Shown here: piece by piece, positions 25,715-33,696 of the stretch
How the letters are laid out: the number at the start of each line of letters is the position of its first letter
How positions within the stretch are numbered: the stretch's first letter is position 1
Origin: Paraburkholderia fynbosensis
Lineage (GTDB): Bacteria > Pseudomonadota > Gammaproteobacteria > Burkholderiales > Burkholderiaceae
Assembly: GCF_902859935.1 (NCBI RefSeq)
Contig: NZ_CADIKI010000031.1
Location: 1 to 64,000, forward strand
Direction: 5' to 3'
DNA length: 64,000 nucleotides
Translations under genes and position numbers: made by a program
The notes under the pieces: generated by a model
What the model was told of the DNA's origin: nothing
Seen by the model: only the letters and a program-made list of their open reading frames with translations
Database searches by the model: none

Positions 25715-27301
25715 TCACGTCGTCGGTGACGCGAGCTGCTCCGCCCTCACCGGCCTTTGATAAAGATATCCTTGGGCGAATGGCACCCCCGCCGCCAGCA
25801 AAGCCTGATGCTGGGCTTCGGTCTCGACGCCTTCCGCTATGACCTGCAATCCGAAGTGCTTCGCGACAGACACGATGCCTGAAATCAGGTCGGCTCCGCC
25901 CGCATTGGCCTGATTCACAAACTGCCGGTCAATTTTCACAAAATCGAACTGAAACCGGCCGAGCAGTTCAAGGTTGCTGTGGTGGGTGCCAAAATCGTCG
26001 ATGGCAAAACTGACTCCCTTTGCCCTGAGCGTCTTGAATGTGATAGCCGTGCGCACGCTTTCGCCAAGCAGAAATCGTTCGGTCAGCTCGAGTACGAGAC
26101 TGACTCCTGGTGGCAGGCCGTCGCTCACGGATTCTACCTGTGCGACGAAGCCCTTCCGCTCCAGGTCACCCGGAGCGACATTCACAGCGATTCGTAGCGG
26201 AATCGCGGGGGGTCGCCGACTCATTTCGGCGACTGCCGTCCGCAGCACGAACTCCGTGACCGGCGCGAGCATTTCGCTCGACTCGACTTCAGCTATGAAC
26301 GAAGCCGGACTTATTGCGCCCCATTTCGGGTGATGCCAGCGCAACAACGCCTCGACGCCAACCGGTTCGCGGCTGGTAGTCTCGATAATCGGCTGATAGA
26401 CGACATGAAACTCTTCACGCCGCAGCGCTTGGCGAACCGCGTTCAGCAGAAGTCGGCGCGGTGCGAACGCGAGCAGGTAGACCGCTGCATTCAGGCTGTC
26501 GATCAATAGTCCGATAGCCAGGCCTGCCAGTCTATACTTCCAGTGCATGCCTGAGATGAAAGCACCGGAGGACGACACCAGAATGGCAAACGGCCGTGCA
26601 CGAGATGCGACGCGCGTCGTGTACGTAGCCTGCGGCGCAGCAGCTGGCAAGAATGTCCCATGATCGTTCAGAAGCCCCGCACCCGTCACCGACATCGCCG
26701 CCGTCTGCGCACCATATCGGACACCGTGCGCGAGCGCGTCTGCGAGATAATCACCCTCAACGATGGACAGTACGCCCGCACCTGCGGCTGTCCTGTCAAA
26801 CATTACGAGCACGGGAGCGCCAGGCTGGTACCGTGTCTGCGCGAGAAGGCCTATCCTGTCGCCACCGCCAGTCGAGAACGGGTAGGCCAACAGGGGAACG
26901 TCGATCGGTCCGAGCGCGGAAGAGCAGTAAAGATGGCCGTCTGATACGAGCGCGACTGCCCGTACATAACGCAGCTGCGTCTGCAACTCTGCCAGCGAAG
27001 CCCTCGCTTGCCTGCACGATTTGCCGGCGAGCGCCGCGAGCTCGGTCCGGCGCCGCGAGCTGACGCTGTCCAGAATCCGGTCAATCGATGCAACCAGATC
27101 ATCGCCAATCAGCTCCTCTCGGCCGGTTATCGCAACGTTCGCCAGGTGTTCGCCCAACATCAGGGCAACGAGCATGACCGACACGCCGCAAACGACGCAG
27201 AGGAACAGTAACAATCGCGGCACCTTTCCCTGGAAGACGTTGGCGGACTGCGCTTGACTCGCTAGTGTGGACTTGGTTGTAGCCCCGGTGGTATCAGACA
27301 T
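25715..27301 (-). CDS. Membrane-bound EAL-domain c-di-GMP phosphodiesterase (CSS-motif type)
   Basis: This 528-residue protein has TM1 at about 28-50 (RLLLFLCVVCGVSVMLVALM), a periplasmic domain of about 185 residues containing two cysteines (SCRQARA and LYCSSALG, fitting the CSS motif), TM2 at about 240-265 and a cytoplasmic EAL domain. Catalytic signatures are kept: VGVEALLRW (EAL), IAVNVAP, LELTERF, AIDDFGTHHSN, VKIDRQFV and AEGVETEAQ. It should hydrolyse c-di-GMP; in this family the periplasmic cysteines act as a redox switch. It is a single gene, flanked by an IS30 fossil and an IS5 remnant. Confidence 0.92.
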   Translation of the reverse strand: MSDTTGATTKSTLASQAQSANVFQGKVPRLLLFLCVVCGVSVMLVALMLGEHLANVAITGREELIGDDLVASIDRILDSVSSRRRTELAALAGKSCRQARASLAELQTQLRYVRAVALVSDGHLYCSSALGPIDVPLLAYPFSTGGGDRIGLLAQTRYQPGAPVLVMFDRTAAGAGVLSIVEGDYLADALAHGVRYGAQTAAMSVTGAGLLNDHGTFLPAAAPQATYTTRVASRARPFAILVSSSGAFISGMHWKYRLAGLAIGLLIDSLNAAVYLLAFAPRRLLLNAVRQALRREEFHVVYQPIIETTSREPVGVEALLRWHHPKWGAISPASFIAEVESSEMLAPVTEFVLRTAVAEMSRRPPAIPLRIAVNVAPGDLERKGFVAQVESVSDGLPPGVSLVLELTERFLLGESVRTAITFKTLRAKGVSFAIDDFGTHHSNLELLGRFQFDFVKIDRQFVNQANAGGADLISGIVSVAKHFGLQVIAEGVETEAQHQALLAAGVPFAQGYLYQRPVRAEQLASPTT

Positions 27302-27419
27302 GGCGTATCTAAATTAGAAAGCGCGGAGTGCCCGGAATCCGCATAACGACCGCGAAGAGTCCGTGTATGAACATCGCAAGGTAAATATACCGGGCTGGCC
27401 GGACGTTCACCGAACCGCA

Positions 27420-28349
27420 TCAGACGTATGCCTCGCCCGGCCTGTCGCCGAGCGCTATCTCGCCGGAATCGGCCACCTTCACGCCGAATTCGTACGGCTT
27501 GCGTGCCTTGCCCTTGGCCAGACACTCGACTTCTGGCGCATGCAGTGCGTAAAGCTTGTTTTTGTCCTTCTGCTTCTGCGTGAGAATGCGCTTCGTGCGG
27601 CCAATCAGATCTTCCAAAGCCGCTCGACTTTGCTGAGCGACGCCGTCCAGCTGCCGCTCGATGTCACGCATCACGCGCCCCACGCGCGAGCGCAACGTGC
27701 GCGGCGCTTTCTTCATCCGCTTGTACTGCTTCGCATGCGCATAGCGGCCGATCTGGCCCGCCAGACGCGGCGCTTCTCGGTTGTAGTTCTGCCGAAGCTT
27801 CAGCCCGTGCTGGGCCGCAGCCTTCACCAGATGTTCCCTGCAACGTTCGAGCAGGCGCAAATCGGTGGGATGCGCTATCGCCTTCTCCATCACCGTCGTA
27901 TCGACTATCACCCGCTTCAGGCTCGAAGTCTTGATCACGTTGGCACCTTTGGCCGCTTCGATCGTCTCGGCCAGCAGCTCTTCAATGCCGGCTTCGCCCA
28001 TCCGCTTGCGCCAGCGCGTCATGCTCGACGGATCGATCGGCGGCTTCGTCTGCAAGTACGTCTCGCCGGTGAACACCTGCCAATACGGGTTCTCCAGCCA
28101 TTGCCAGACGACCTCCTCGTCCGACAGGTCGAAGGCGTGCTGCAAGTGCAGCAGCCCTGCGATCAAACGCGGCGACGTCGCCGGTCGGCCACGATGCGAC
28201 ACGAAACTCGCGCTCTTCGCCGTGCTAAACCGATCCCAGTCGATCAGATCGGCCAGGCCAACCAACGGATGCTTCAAGTTGAACTGCTCGCGCAGCGGTT
28301 GGCGGAAAAAATCTCCCTCTGTCACCGGCGTCTTCGGACCCATCCACAC
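27420..28349 (-). pseudogene. IS5-family transposase, 3'-truncated
   Basis: The N-terminal part is whole (EGDFFRQPLREQFNLKHPLV, HAFDLSDEEVVWQWLENPYW, PPIDPSSMTRWRKRMGEAGI, the DUF772-type region) and includes the first DDE aspartate (VIVDTTVMEKAIAHPTD). The chain breaks off after RKPYEFGVKV, where the full transposase of this subgroup would continue for more than 100 residues; the last 15 codons are foreign. An 11-bp direct repeat (GCCGGACGTTC) lies at 27398-27408 and 28419-28429 on either side. Confidence 0.82.
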
Positions 28350-28420
28350 TCGTCAGGATTTGCAGGATTCACGCGTGAATATGCCGCGCGTCGTCTCTGC
28401 CCGTAATCCTACAGACTTGC

Positions 28421-28627
28421 CGGACGTTCGCTGACGACGCAACGCTTACCGCGGCGCTCCTCGACCGGCTGCTTCATCACGCCCGCGTCGTGCCGATCTC
28501 CGGCGACTCGTACAGGCTGAAGGAAAAACGTCAGGCCGGCATGATCAACCGCGTGCCACCGCCGCATCTAAACGACGCGGACGACGTTAGACGCAAACGC
28601 AATTCGAAGGAAACAGCACTCAGCTAA
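28421..28627 (+). pseudogene. IstB (IS21 helper ATPase) C-terminal fragment
   Basis: The frame reads RTFADDATLTAALLDRLLHH followed by ARVVPISGDSYRLKEKRQAG, the conserved C-terminal part of IstB, ending at a TAA at 28625. The ATPase core and istA are missing, removed upstream where the truncated IS5 element lies. Confidence 0.75.
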
Positions 28628-28643
28628 TAACCGTATCCGCAGG

Positions 28644-28701
28644 TGTATCAAATTTAAATTGCGTTTGCGTCCGAAGCTGTATCAACTTGAGATTGCGTTT
28701 G
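28644..28701. repeat. IS21-type terminal direct repeats
   Basis: Two copies of a 24-bp motif (TGTATCAAnTTnAnATTGCGTTTG) start at 28644 and 28678, 34 bp apart. Multiple terminal repeats of this kind mark IS21-family ends, and the istB remnant directly upstream supports that reading. Confidence 0.65.
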
Positions 28702-28801
28702 ACATTGTCATGCAGGGGCGTGGAATTCGAGATCCGAGTCCGCGGACAATCGTTCTTGTGCGGTGCTCGACAAATCGTGCATGAACGCAATTGCCAGCAC
28801 G

Positions 28802-29080
28802 TCAGACAGTTCTATGCAGTGTGATCGGCGCGACACCTGGCACTCGGGCTCTCCTATTGCGTCGCGGGCCGGTCCTCGGTGGAAATACGCACCAGTCACC
28901 GTTTTCGTGGTGGAAAAAGAAAGCAATCGTCAAGGCGTTCGATGGTCGGTGCACCTCGACGAATCGCACACCGTTGGCTGTGCGCCCGAACCGAGTAACC
29001 CGTAGCGGTGTCGCTGTGCTTGGCGCGAGCCATCTCTCAACGAGCATACGTAATGATCTTGTTTCGGTGTTCATGCTCAT
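28802..29080 (-). CDS. Small hypothetical protein, possibly truncated
   Basis: A 92-residue product starting MSMNTETRSLRMLVERWLAP. The first 70 residues read as a compact soluble domain (PLRVTRFGRTANGVRFVEVH, FFFHHENGDWCVFPP), a type I recall as short hypothetical proteins in Burkholderia. The Arg-rich tail after FPP looks out of frame, so the natural end may be lost. No function is known. Confidence 0.5.
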   Translation of the reverse strand: MSMNTETRSLRMLVERWLAPSTATPLRVTRFGRTANGVRFVEVHRPSNALTIAFFFHHENGDWCVFPPRTGPRRNRRARVPGVAPITLHRTV

Positions 29081-29186
29081 CCCATGATCTCTTCAGGGAT
29101 ACCTGAAGCAAGAAAGACCTGACCGTCTCCCTGCATTGGGTCGGGTGAATGGTTGGTGTGCCCCGATCTACGAAGCTTGTCCTGCA

Positions 29187-29408
29187 TCACGACCCGCACT
29201 GGACAGACGGATTTTGAGCGAGAGCGTCGAGTGCACGATTGCCATCGTGATGTGCATCAACCTCCTGAGCGAACGTGACTTTGCTGTATGCGAGAACCTT
29301 GAAACCGCCGCCTGCGACGCGCGGGATTGCAATGCCCCAATGCCATCCCCCATCCTGTTCGAAGACGTGCAGCGTCAGGTGCGGCGCCGACGTTTGGGAC
29401 GTAACCAT
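29187..29408 (-). CDS. Small hypothetical protein, 73 residues
   Basis: Starts MVTSQTSAPHLTLHVFEQDG and continues WHWGIAIPRVAGGGFKVLAY; a short soluble protein of a kind common in Burkholderia, function unknown. The start is supported by an AAAGGAGAG ribosome-binding site just upstream on the minus strand. It lies downstream of the cyclase gene on the same strand. Confidence 0.55.
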   Translation of the reverse strand: MVTSQTSAPHLTLHVFEQDGGWHWGIAIPRVAGGGFKVLAYSKVTFAQEVDAHHDGNRALDALAQNPSVQCGS

Positions 29409-29541
29409 ACATGCTCTCCTTTCACAACTATGGTACTCAGCCGGAGAGAGGTTCCCAGCCCCACTGATTCAGCCTTCAGTGCTCGCCGAAACCCTACAAG
29501 CCTATTGCAAAGAACGGGCCTGCGGGCGCGCTCATAGGCTT

Positions 29542-30570
29542 CTAAACTGTAGCGACCGGGGTGACCGGTGAGCCAGCTGCTCCTGGCAACCGCAGCGGCG
29601 GGGCTGTAAGCAGGAACCTGTTGCGACCATGCTCGCGCAGCCACCGATTCAGGGGCGAGAGTAACCATTGCTCTCCGAGCGGTACTCCCAACTTGAACAG
29701 GCAATGTTCGTGAATGGTGCTCGCAGCACCCGGTGATGGCGGAAGAATCTCAACAGCACGATTGTCCGAAATGAGGGCGACGACACCGGAGTCCGTGATC
29801 CATTGCAGCAGTCGAGAGTCGGATCCATCGAGCCCCGCGCAACTGTTGTGCAGTCGCCAGGGGTCCGGTGCCCGGTTCATCTCGAGCAGCAATTCGTCAA
29901 AACCCGTGCACAAACACAGCATGTCTCCGGGTTCGACCTCCGCCCCGTCGTCATCAAAAATCCGCATGAGTTCGTCATAGCCAACGCGGTGGTGTTCGCG
30001 GCCAAAACGCTCGAACAAGTCGACCATCACGCCGCGCCCTTGCACGCATGTCGCAGCCATCGTGTCGATGCCTAGCGGTCCGGCGCTGACGCCTTCATGA
30101 AGCGCCCATTCCTCGGCGTCCTCCCGCGGCGGTGGTGTCACAATATGTTCGCCACCGCGCCATCCGTTGTAGTAGACGACCTCGGCGACGCCGTCACAGT
30201 CCGCATCAAACTCGGCGCCAACGTGTGCAAGGCTGTCCCATTGGGTCGAGTATTGCGTGGAGAGCAGCACCGCGTCGTCGCAGACAACCGACCGCCGCCC
30301 GGTGCCCGGCACAAGTCGCGCGTGGTTGTGAAAGCACTGGCCGCCATGCATCGCACCGAACAGCCGGGGCGGGTGTCGCCGGGGATTGGCGACATCGCCT
30401 CCGGGATAGTCAAGCGGCAGGCTCAAGCAAAACGTGATGCCATCTTGTGCTTCCGCAAGGCCCTGTCTGACCTTTTCGGGTGTCAGAAGATTCAGCCTGC
30501 CGATCTGATCGTCGTCACCGAAGTCGCCCCAGTTCGACCCTTCCGGCCGACGCACCCACCGCTTGCTCAT
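29542..30570 (-). CDS. Cyclase-family (kynurenine formamidase-like) hydrolase
   Basis: This 342-residue protein starts MSKRWVRRPEGSNWGDFGDD. The stretch STQYSTQWDSLAHVGAEFDA takes the place of the HxGxHxD metal motif of the cyclase/formamidase fold in this longer subgroup; other conserved parts are VCLQG-like CVQGRGVMVDLFERFG and EVEPGDMLCLCTGFDEL. It probably hydrolyses an amide or lactone. A GGGAGA ribosome-binding site supports the start at 30570. It lies downstream of the HTH-citrate-synthase-like gene on the same strand and near the AtuA/DUF4387/MFS genes, so it may belong to the same pathway. A fragment of a second copy lies at 20508-20579. Confidence 0.8.
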   Translation of the reverse strand: MSKRWVRRPEGSNWGDFGDDDQIGRLNLLTPEKVRQGLAEAQDGITFCLSLPLDYPGGDVANPRRHPPRLFGAMHGGQCFHNHARLVPGTGRRSVVCDDAVLLSTQYSTQWDSLAHVGAEFDADCDGVAEVVYYNGWRGGEHIVTPPPREDAEEWALHEGVSAGPLGIDTMAATCVQGRGVMVDLFERFGREHHRVGYDELMRIFDDDGAEVEPGDMLCLCTGFDELLLEMNRAPDPWRLHNSCAGLDGSDSRLLQWITDSGVVALISDNRAVEILPPSPGAASTIHEHCLFKLGVPLGEQWLLSPLNRWLREHGRNRFLLTAPPLRLPGAAGSPVTPVATV

Positions 30571-30656
30571 GCTGTCTCCCTGAACCCGAGTTTTCGCTGA
30601 ACATACAGTTCTCGGGAGGAGAGTGTCAATATCGACTGACAGTGTCGACATAAGAA

Positions 30657-31871
30657 TCAGGCTGGCAAAACCCCGTTGTAGTTGACCTTCCAGCGTACTA
30701 GGGGCATCTCGTTTTGCTGCTCCCACGCATGCGCCACCCAACCGGCAATACGTCCTAGCCGCACCAGATTCGCGTCCGGCTCGGCGCCGATGCGGCGGTT
30801 TACATAGGCAGCCAGCAGGGCGAAATCCGGTTGCTGGCCCGTAAGATCAATGGCGAGGTCGATGGCGCGCTCGAAGCGTGCGAAGTTTCGGTCGGTAGCC
30901 AACAGAACTCGCAACGAGGCCCACAACGCCGCCGAACGTGGGTCTGGCGCATTGAATGGCGAGTAGCCAAACCCAGGAATGTCTTCGCTCTCTCGCACGC
31001 GAATCCTGACTGGCTCGGTCGTATCCAGCGCGTTGTCGATTTCGGCCAGGAACCGGGAAAACGCACCGACGCGAACAGCCGGCAAGCGTTTGCCCGTGGC
31101 GGCCGAGAGGCCAGCAATCACGCACCGATAGGGCGTTGCGCCGGTGCTGGCAGCCGCGCGAGCGACGTAGGTTGCGGGATGCAAAGCCTGATCGGCCGAA
31201 AGAACGAGCACCCTGCGTACGGCATCCTCAAGTTTCGGCCCGCATTTTGTCGTCGCACCAATGTAGCGATGCAGCGGCAGCGTGGCCGGAGACGACTGTC
31301 CCAGCGTCCAGGCTGCGAACCAGCGCAACACGTCTGCCCCGGAGCGAAGAAAGCCATGCTTACCGAGGTCGTGCGCGCGAGGATTAGCTCCCTCGATCGC
31401 GGGAAGCAGCATGATGGCGCGGTCCAGCGCACTATAGCCCGCACAGGCTTTGAGCAGCGCATCACTCTGCGGGGGGAGCGCGGTCGCAAGGCCTTCAAAG
31501 GGATCGAAGTCGCCAGCATCCCACAGCAGCCGGGCAACGTCCTCCAGGGTGGCCTTCTCTGCCAGATCGATGGCACTCACACCGCGATAGAAGGAACCCG
31601 CCTCCGTCATCAAGGTGATAGCCGACGAACCCGTCAGACCCGGCGCGGTGTCGCGTGCCAAAGCAGGCGCTATCCCCGACCTGATCTGTTCAATATCCGA
31701 GCGCAGGTACCGGCTGACCCGGCTGCCCCGAGTCTTGTGCGCACGGATGTTCTTGCGGCTGACATAGGTGTAGAGCGTGGGCACGCTGACATTCAGCGCG
31801 CTCGCGGCTTCCTCGGCCGTCATATAAAGGCCATCGCTGGAGCCCAGCGGTACGGGGGTGGTGCTTGTCAT
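30657..31871 (-). CDS. HTH protein fused to a catalytically defective citrate-synthase-like domain
   Basis: A protein of about 404 residues. Residues 17-65 are an excisionase/MerR-like helix-turn-helix (YMTAEEAASALNVSVPTLYT, RVSRYLRSDIEQI). The rest is a citrate synthase fold recognisable by PATYVARAAASTGATPYRCV and IPGFGYSPFNAPDPR. The citrate-binding His of HADHE is replaced (SADQAL), the catalytic His of GPLHGGA is replaced (GKRLPAVRVGA) and the His of PGFGHR is Tyr (PGFGYS); the Asp near the end appears kept (QQPDFALL). It therefore looks like a sensor of an acyl-CoA or acid, not an enzyme. It diverges from the AtuA-like gene at 31986. Met at 31871 was chosen because the longer frame adds only unconserved residues. 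Confidence 0.8.
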   Translation of the reverse strand: MTSTTPVPLGSSDGLYMTAEEAASALNVSVPTLYTYVSRKNIRAHKTRGSRVSRYLRSDIEQIRSGIAPALARDTAPGLTGSSAITLMTEAGSFYRGVSAIDLAEKATLEDVARLLWDAGDFDPFEGLATALPPQSDALLKACAGYSALDRAIMLLPAIEGANPRAHDLGKHGFLRSGADVLRWFAAWTLGQSSPATLPLHRYIGATTKCGPKLEDAVRRVLVLSADQALHPATYVARAAASTGATPYRCVIAGLSAATGKRLPAVRVGAFSRFLAEIDNALDTTEPVRIRVRESEDIPGFGYSPFNAPDPRSAALWASLRVLLATDRNFARFERAIDLAIDLTGQQPDFALLAAYVNRRIGAEPDANLVRLGRIAGWVAHAWEQQNEMPLVRWKVNYNGVLPA

Positions 31872-31985
31872 GGGGGTGTGAAGGTCGAGTCGATATATCG
31901 ACAATTATCATCGAGATTGACGGACGATGCCACATACATCGACACTTGTTCCTACCGGGCCATTGATCATCCGGATGGAGACAAC

Positions 31986-33380
31986 ATGAAGGAATGCAGG
32001 TTTATTGCCGCGAGCGGGATGCTCGGCATCGGCGTCCCGGAAGACAGTTTGCGCAAGGCGATGGCATGCGAGCCACATTTCGTTGCTGCCGACGCCGGCA
32101 CCACGGACGCCGGTCCGTTTGCATTGGGAATGGGCGTGTGCGCGTTTCCACGTGAAGCGATCTTGCGAGACCTCACCACCCTGTTGCGAAACACAGTGCC
32201 CGCCAAGGTTCCACTGCTGATCGGCTCGGTAGGAACGGGCGGCGCGGACGTGCACGTTGACTGGTTCATGGAGATCGTGCGCGAGGTGGCAGCCTCTGAG
32301 GGGCTGGATCTCAAGGTAGCCGAGATTCGCTCGGAGCAGTCCAAGGACTTCCTGCTGGAAAAACTTGAGCAGGGGCGAATCCGCGCGCTCAACCCGGCTC
32401 CCCATCTCGATGAAACAACGATCCGGCGCAGCGAGCGCGTAGTCGGCATGATGGGCGTCGAGCCGTTGCAGGCCGCGCTCGCCGCTGGCGTCGATCTTGT
32501 TGTGGCTGGGCGCTGCAGCGATCCGGCGCTCTATGCGGCTATGCCGATCCAGATGGGCCTGCCGCATGGGCTGGCCTGGCACGCGGGCAAGGTTGTCGAA
32601 TGTGGCCCCTCGGTTTGCGAAAGGCCCGCGCATGGGATGGTCGTCGGCTATGTGCGGCCAGACGAAGTGGTGATCCAGCCGATCGGCCCAGGTTTGCGTT
32701 GCACGACACAATCCGTCGCCGCGCATAGTCTCTACGAGAACGCCGATCCGTTTTGCTTCACTGAGTCCTCCGGCGTACTGGACATTAGCGAGACCGTTTA
32801 TGAGCAGATGGACGAGACAAGCGTCCGGATACGGGGAAGCAAGTTCCGACCAGCTGAGGGGACCACCATCAAGCTCGAAGGCGCCGAACTTGTGGGATAT
32901 CAAAGCATCATGGTGGGCGGCATCCGCGATCCATTCATCCTGAGGGAATTTGACGACTGGCTCGGCAAAGTGATCCAGCGTGTCCAGCTGTCGGTGGAAA
33001 AGGTATTCGGCAAATCATTGGAAGCGATGGGCGCCAGGATCGACTACCACGCATACGGCCGCGACGGCGTAATGGGGGCGCTCGAGCCAGATCGCGCACG
33101 AATCCCGCACGAGATCGGGCTCGTTGTCGAAGCAACCGCTCCAGACCAGCAGACCGCCACCGCCCTGGTGCAACTGACACGGCAACCGTTGCTGCACCAG
33201 CCCACGACCAAGTGGAAGGGATCCATCACGGGCTTCGCTTGCCTGCACAACCCGGCGCACATTGAACGCGGACCGGTGTATGCCTTCAACATGAATCACG
33301 TCGTGCTGCCGGATACGCCAGTATCAATGTTTCGGACCGCCATCACGCATATCCAGGAAGCAAAGGATGCAACTCTCTGA
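31986..33380 (+). CDS. AtuA-like protein (DUF1446)
   Basis: This 464-residue protein begins FIAASGMLGIGVPEDSLRKA and continues EPHFVAADAGTTDAGPFALG, the N-terminal pattern of the acyclic-terpene-utilisation AtuA family. GVDLVVAGRCSDPALYAAMP and MGLPHGLAWHAGKVVECG follow. The exact reaction is not established; in terpene degraders it belongs to citronellyl/geranyl-CoA catabolism, but many copies sit in unrelated hydroxy-acid pathways with DUF4387, as here. The next gene starts 14 bp before its stop. Control by the divergent HTH-citrate-synthase-like protein is likely. Confidence 0.85.
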   Translation: MKECRFIAASGMLGIGVPEDSLRKAMACEPHFVAADAGTTDAGPFALGMGVCAFPREAILRDLTTLLRNTVPAKVPLLIGSVGTGGADVHVDWFMEIVREVAASEGLDLKVAEIRSEQSKDFLLEKLEQGRIRALNPAPHLDETTIRRSERVVGMMGVEPLQAALAAGVDLVVAGRCSDPALYAAMPIQMGLPHGLAWHAGKVVECGPSVCERPAHGMVVGYVRPDEVVIQPIGPGLRCTTQSVAAHSLYENADPFCFTESSGVLDISETVYEQMDETSVRIRGSKFRPAEGTTIKLEGAELVGYQSIMVGGIRDPFILREFDDWLGKVIQRVQLSVEKVFGKSLEAMGARIDYHAYGRDGVMGALEPDRARIPHEIGLVVEATAPDQQTATALVQLTRQPLLHQPTTKWKGSITGFACLHNPAHIERGPVYAFNMNHVVLPDTPVSMFRTAITHIQEAKDATL

Positions 33381-33672
33381 CATCGCGGCGATGATCCGCA
33401 GCAAGAACGCAGGCCCATTTGTTTTGACCTTTGACATCCTGTTCAGCGACGACGAGAGCTATCAACTCGTCAAGCGCTCCGGGGCACTCAACGCGGAGAT
33501 CTTTTCGCACCTGTATCACACCACGCCCGAAAAGGTCCGGTTCTTCGAATGCGACAGCGCTCGCGCGTTCAAGTTCAGCATCCCGCATCCATCGACGCAA
33601 GGTGCACTGGGGGCATCAGATCTGCACGGCGGGCAGCAGTTCATTCCGCTATTGAGCGTCCGGATCGACTGA
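33367..33672 (+). CDS. DUF4387 family protein
   Basis: This 101-residue protein reads MQLSDIAAMIRSKNAGPFVL then TFDILFSDDESYQLVKRSGA, which is the DUF4387 pattern; this small domain almost always follows an AtuA-like gene or is fused to one. It overlaps the AtuA-like gene, so the two probably form a complex. Function is unknown. Confidence 0.85.
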   Translation: MQLSDIAAMIRSKNAGPFVLTFDILFSDDESYQLVKRSGALNAEIFSHLYHTTPEKVRFFECDSARAFKFSIPHPSTQGALGASDLHGGQQFIPLLSVRID

Positions 33673-33696
33673 CCGGTCGACCCAGGAGGAGACAAC

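Noticed and set aside
30831..31985. Upstream extension of the AtuA-like gene
   Set aside because: It lies antisense to the HTH-citrate-synthase-like gene; the family N-terminus starts at 31986.
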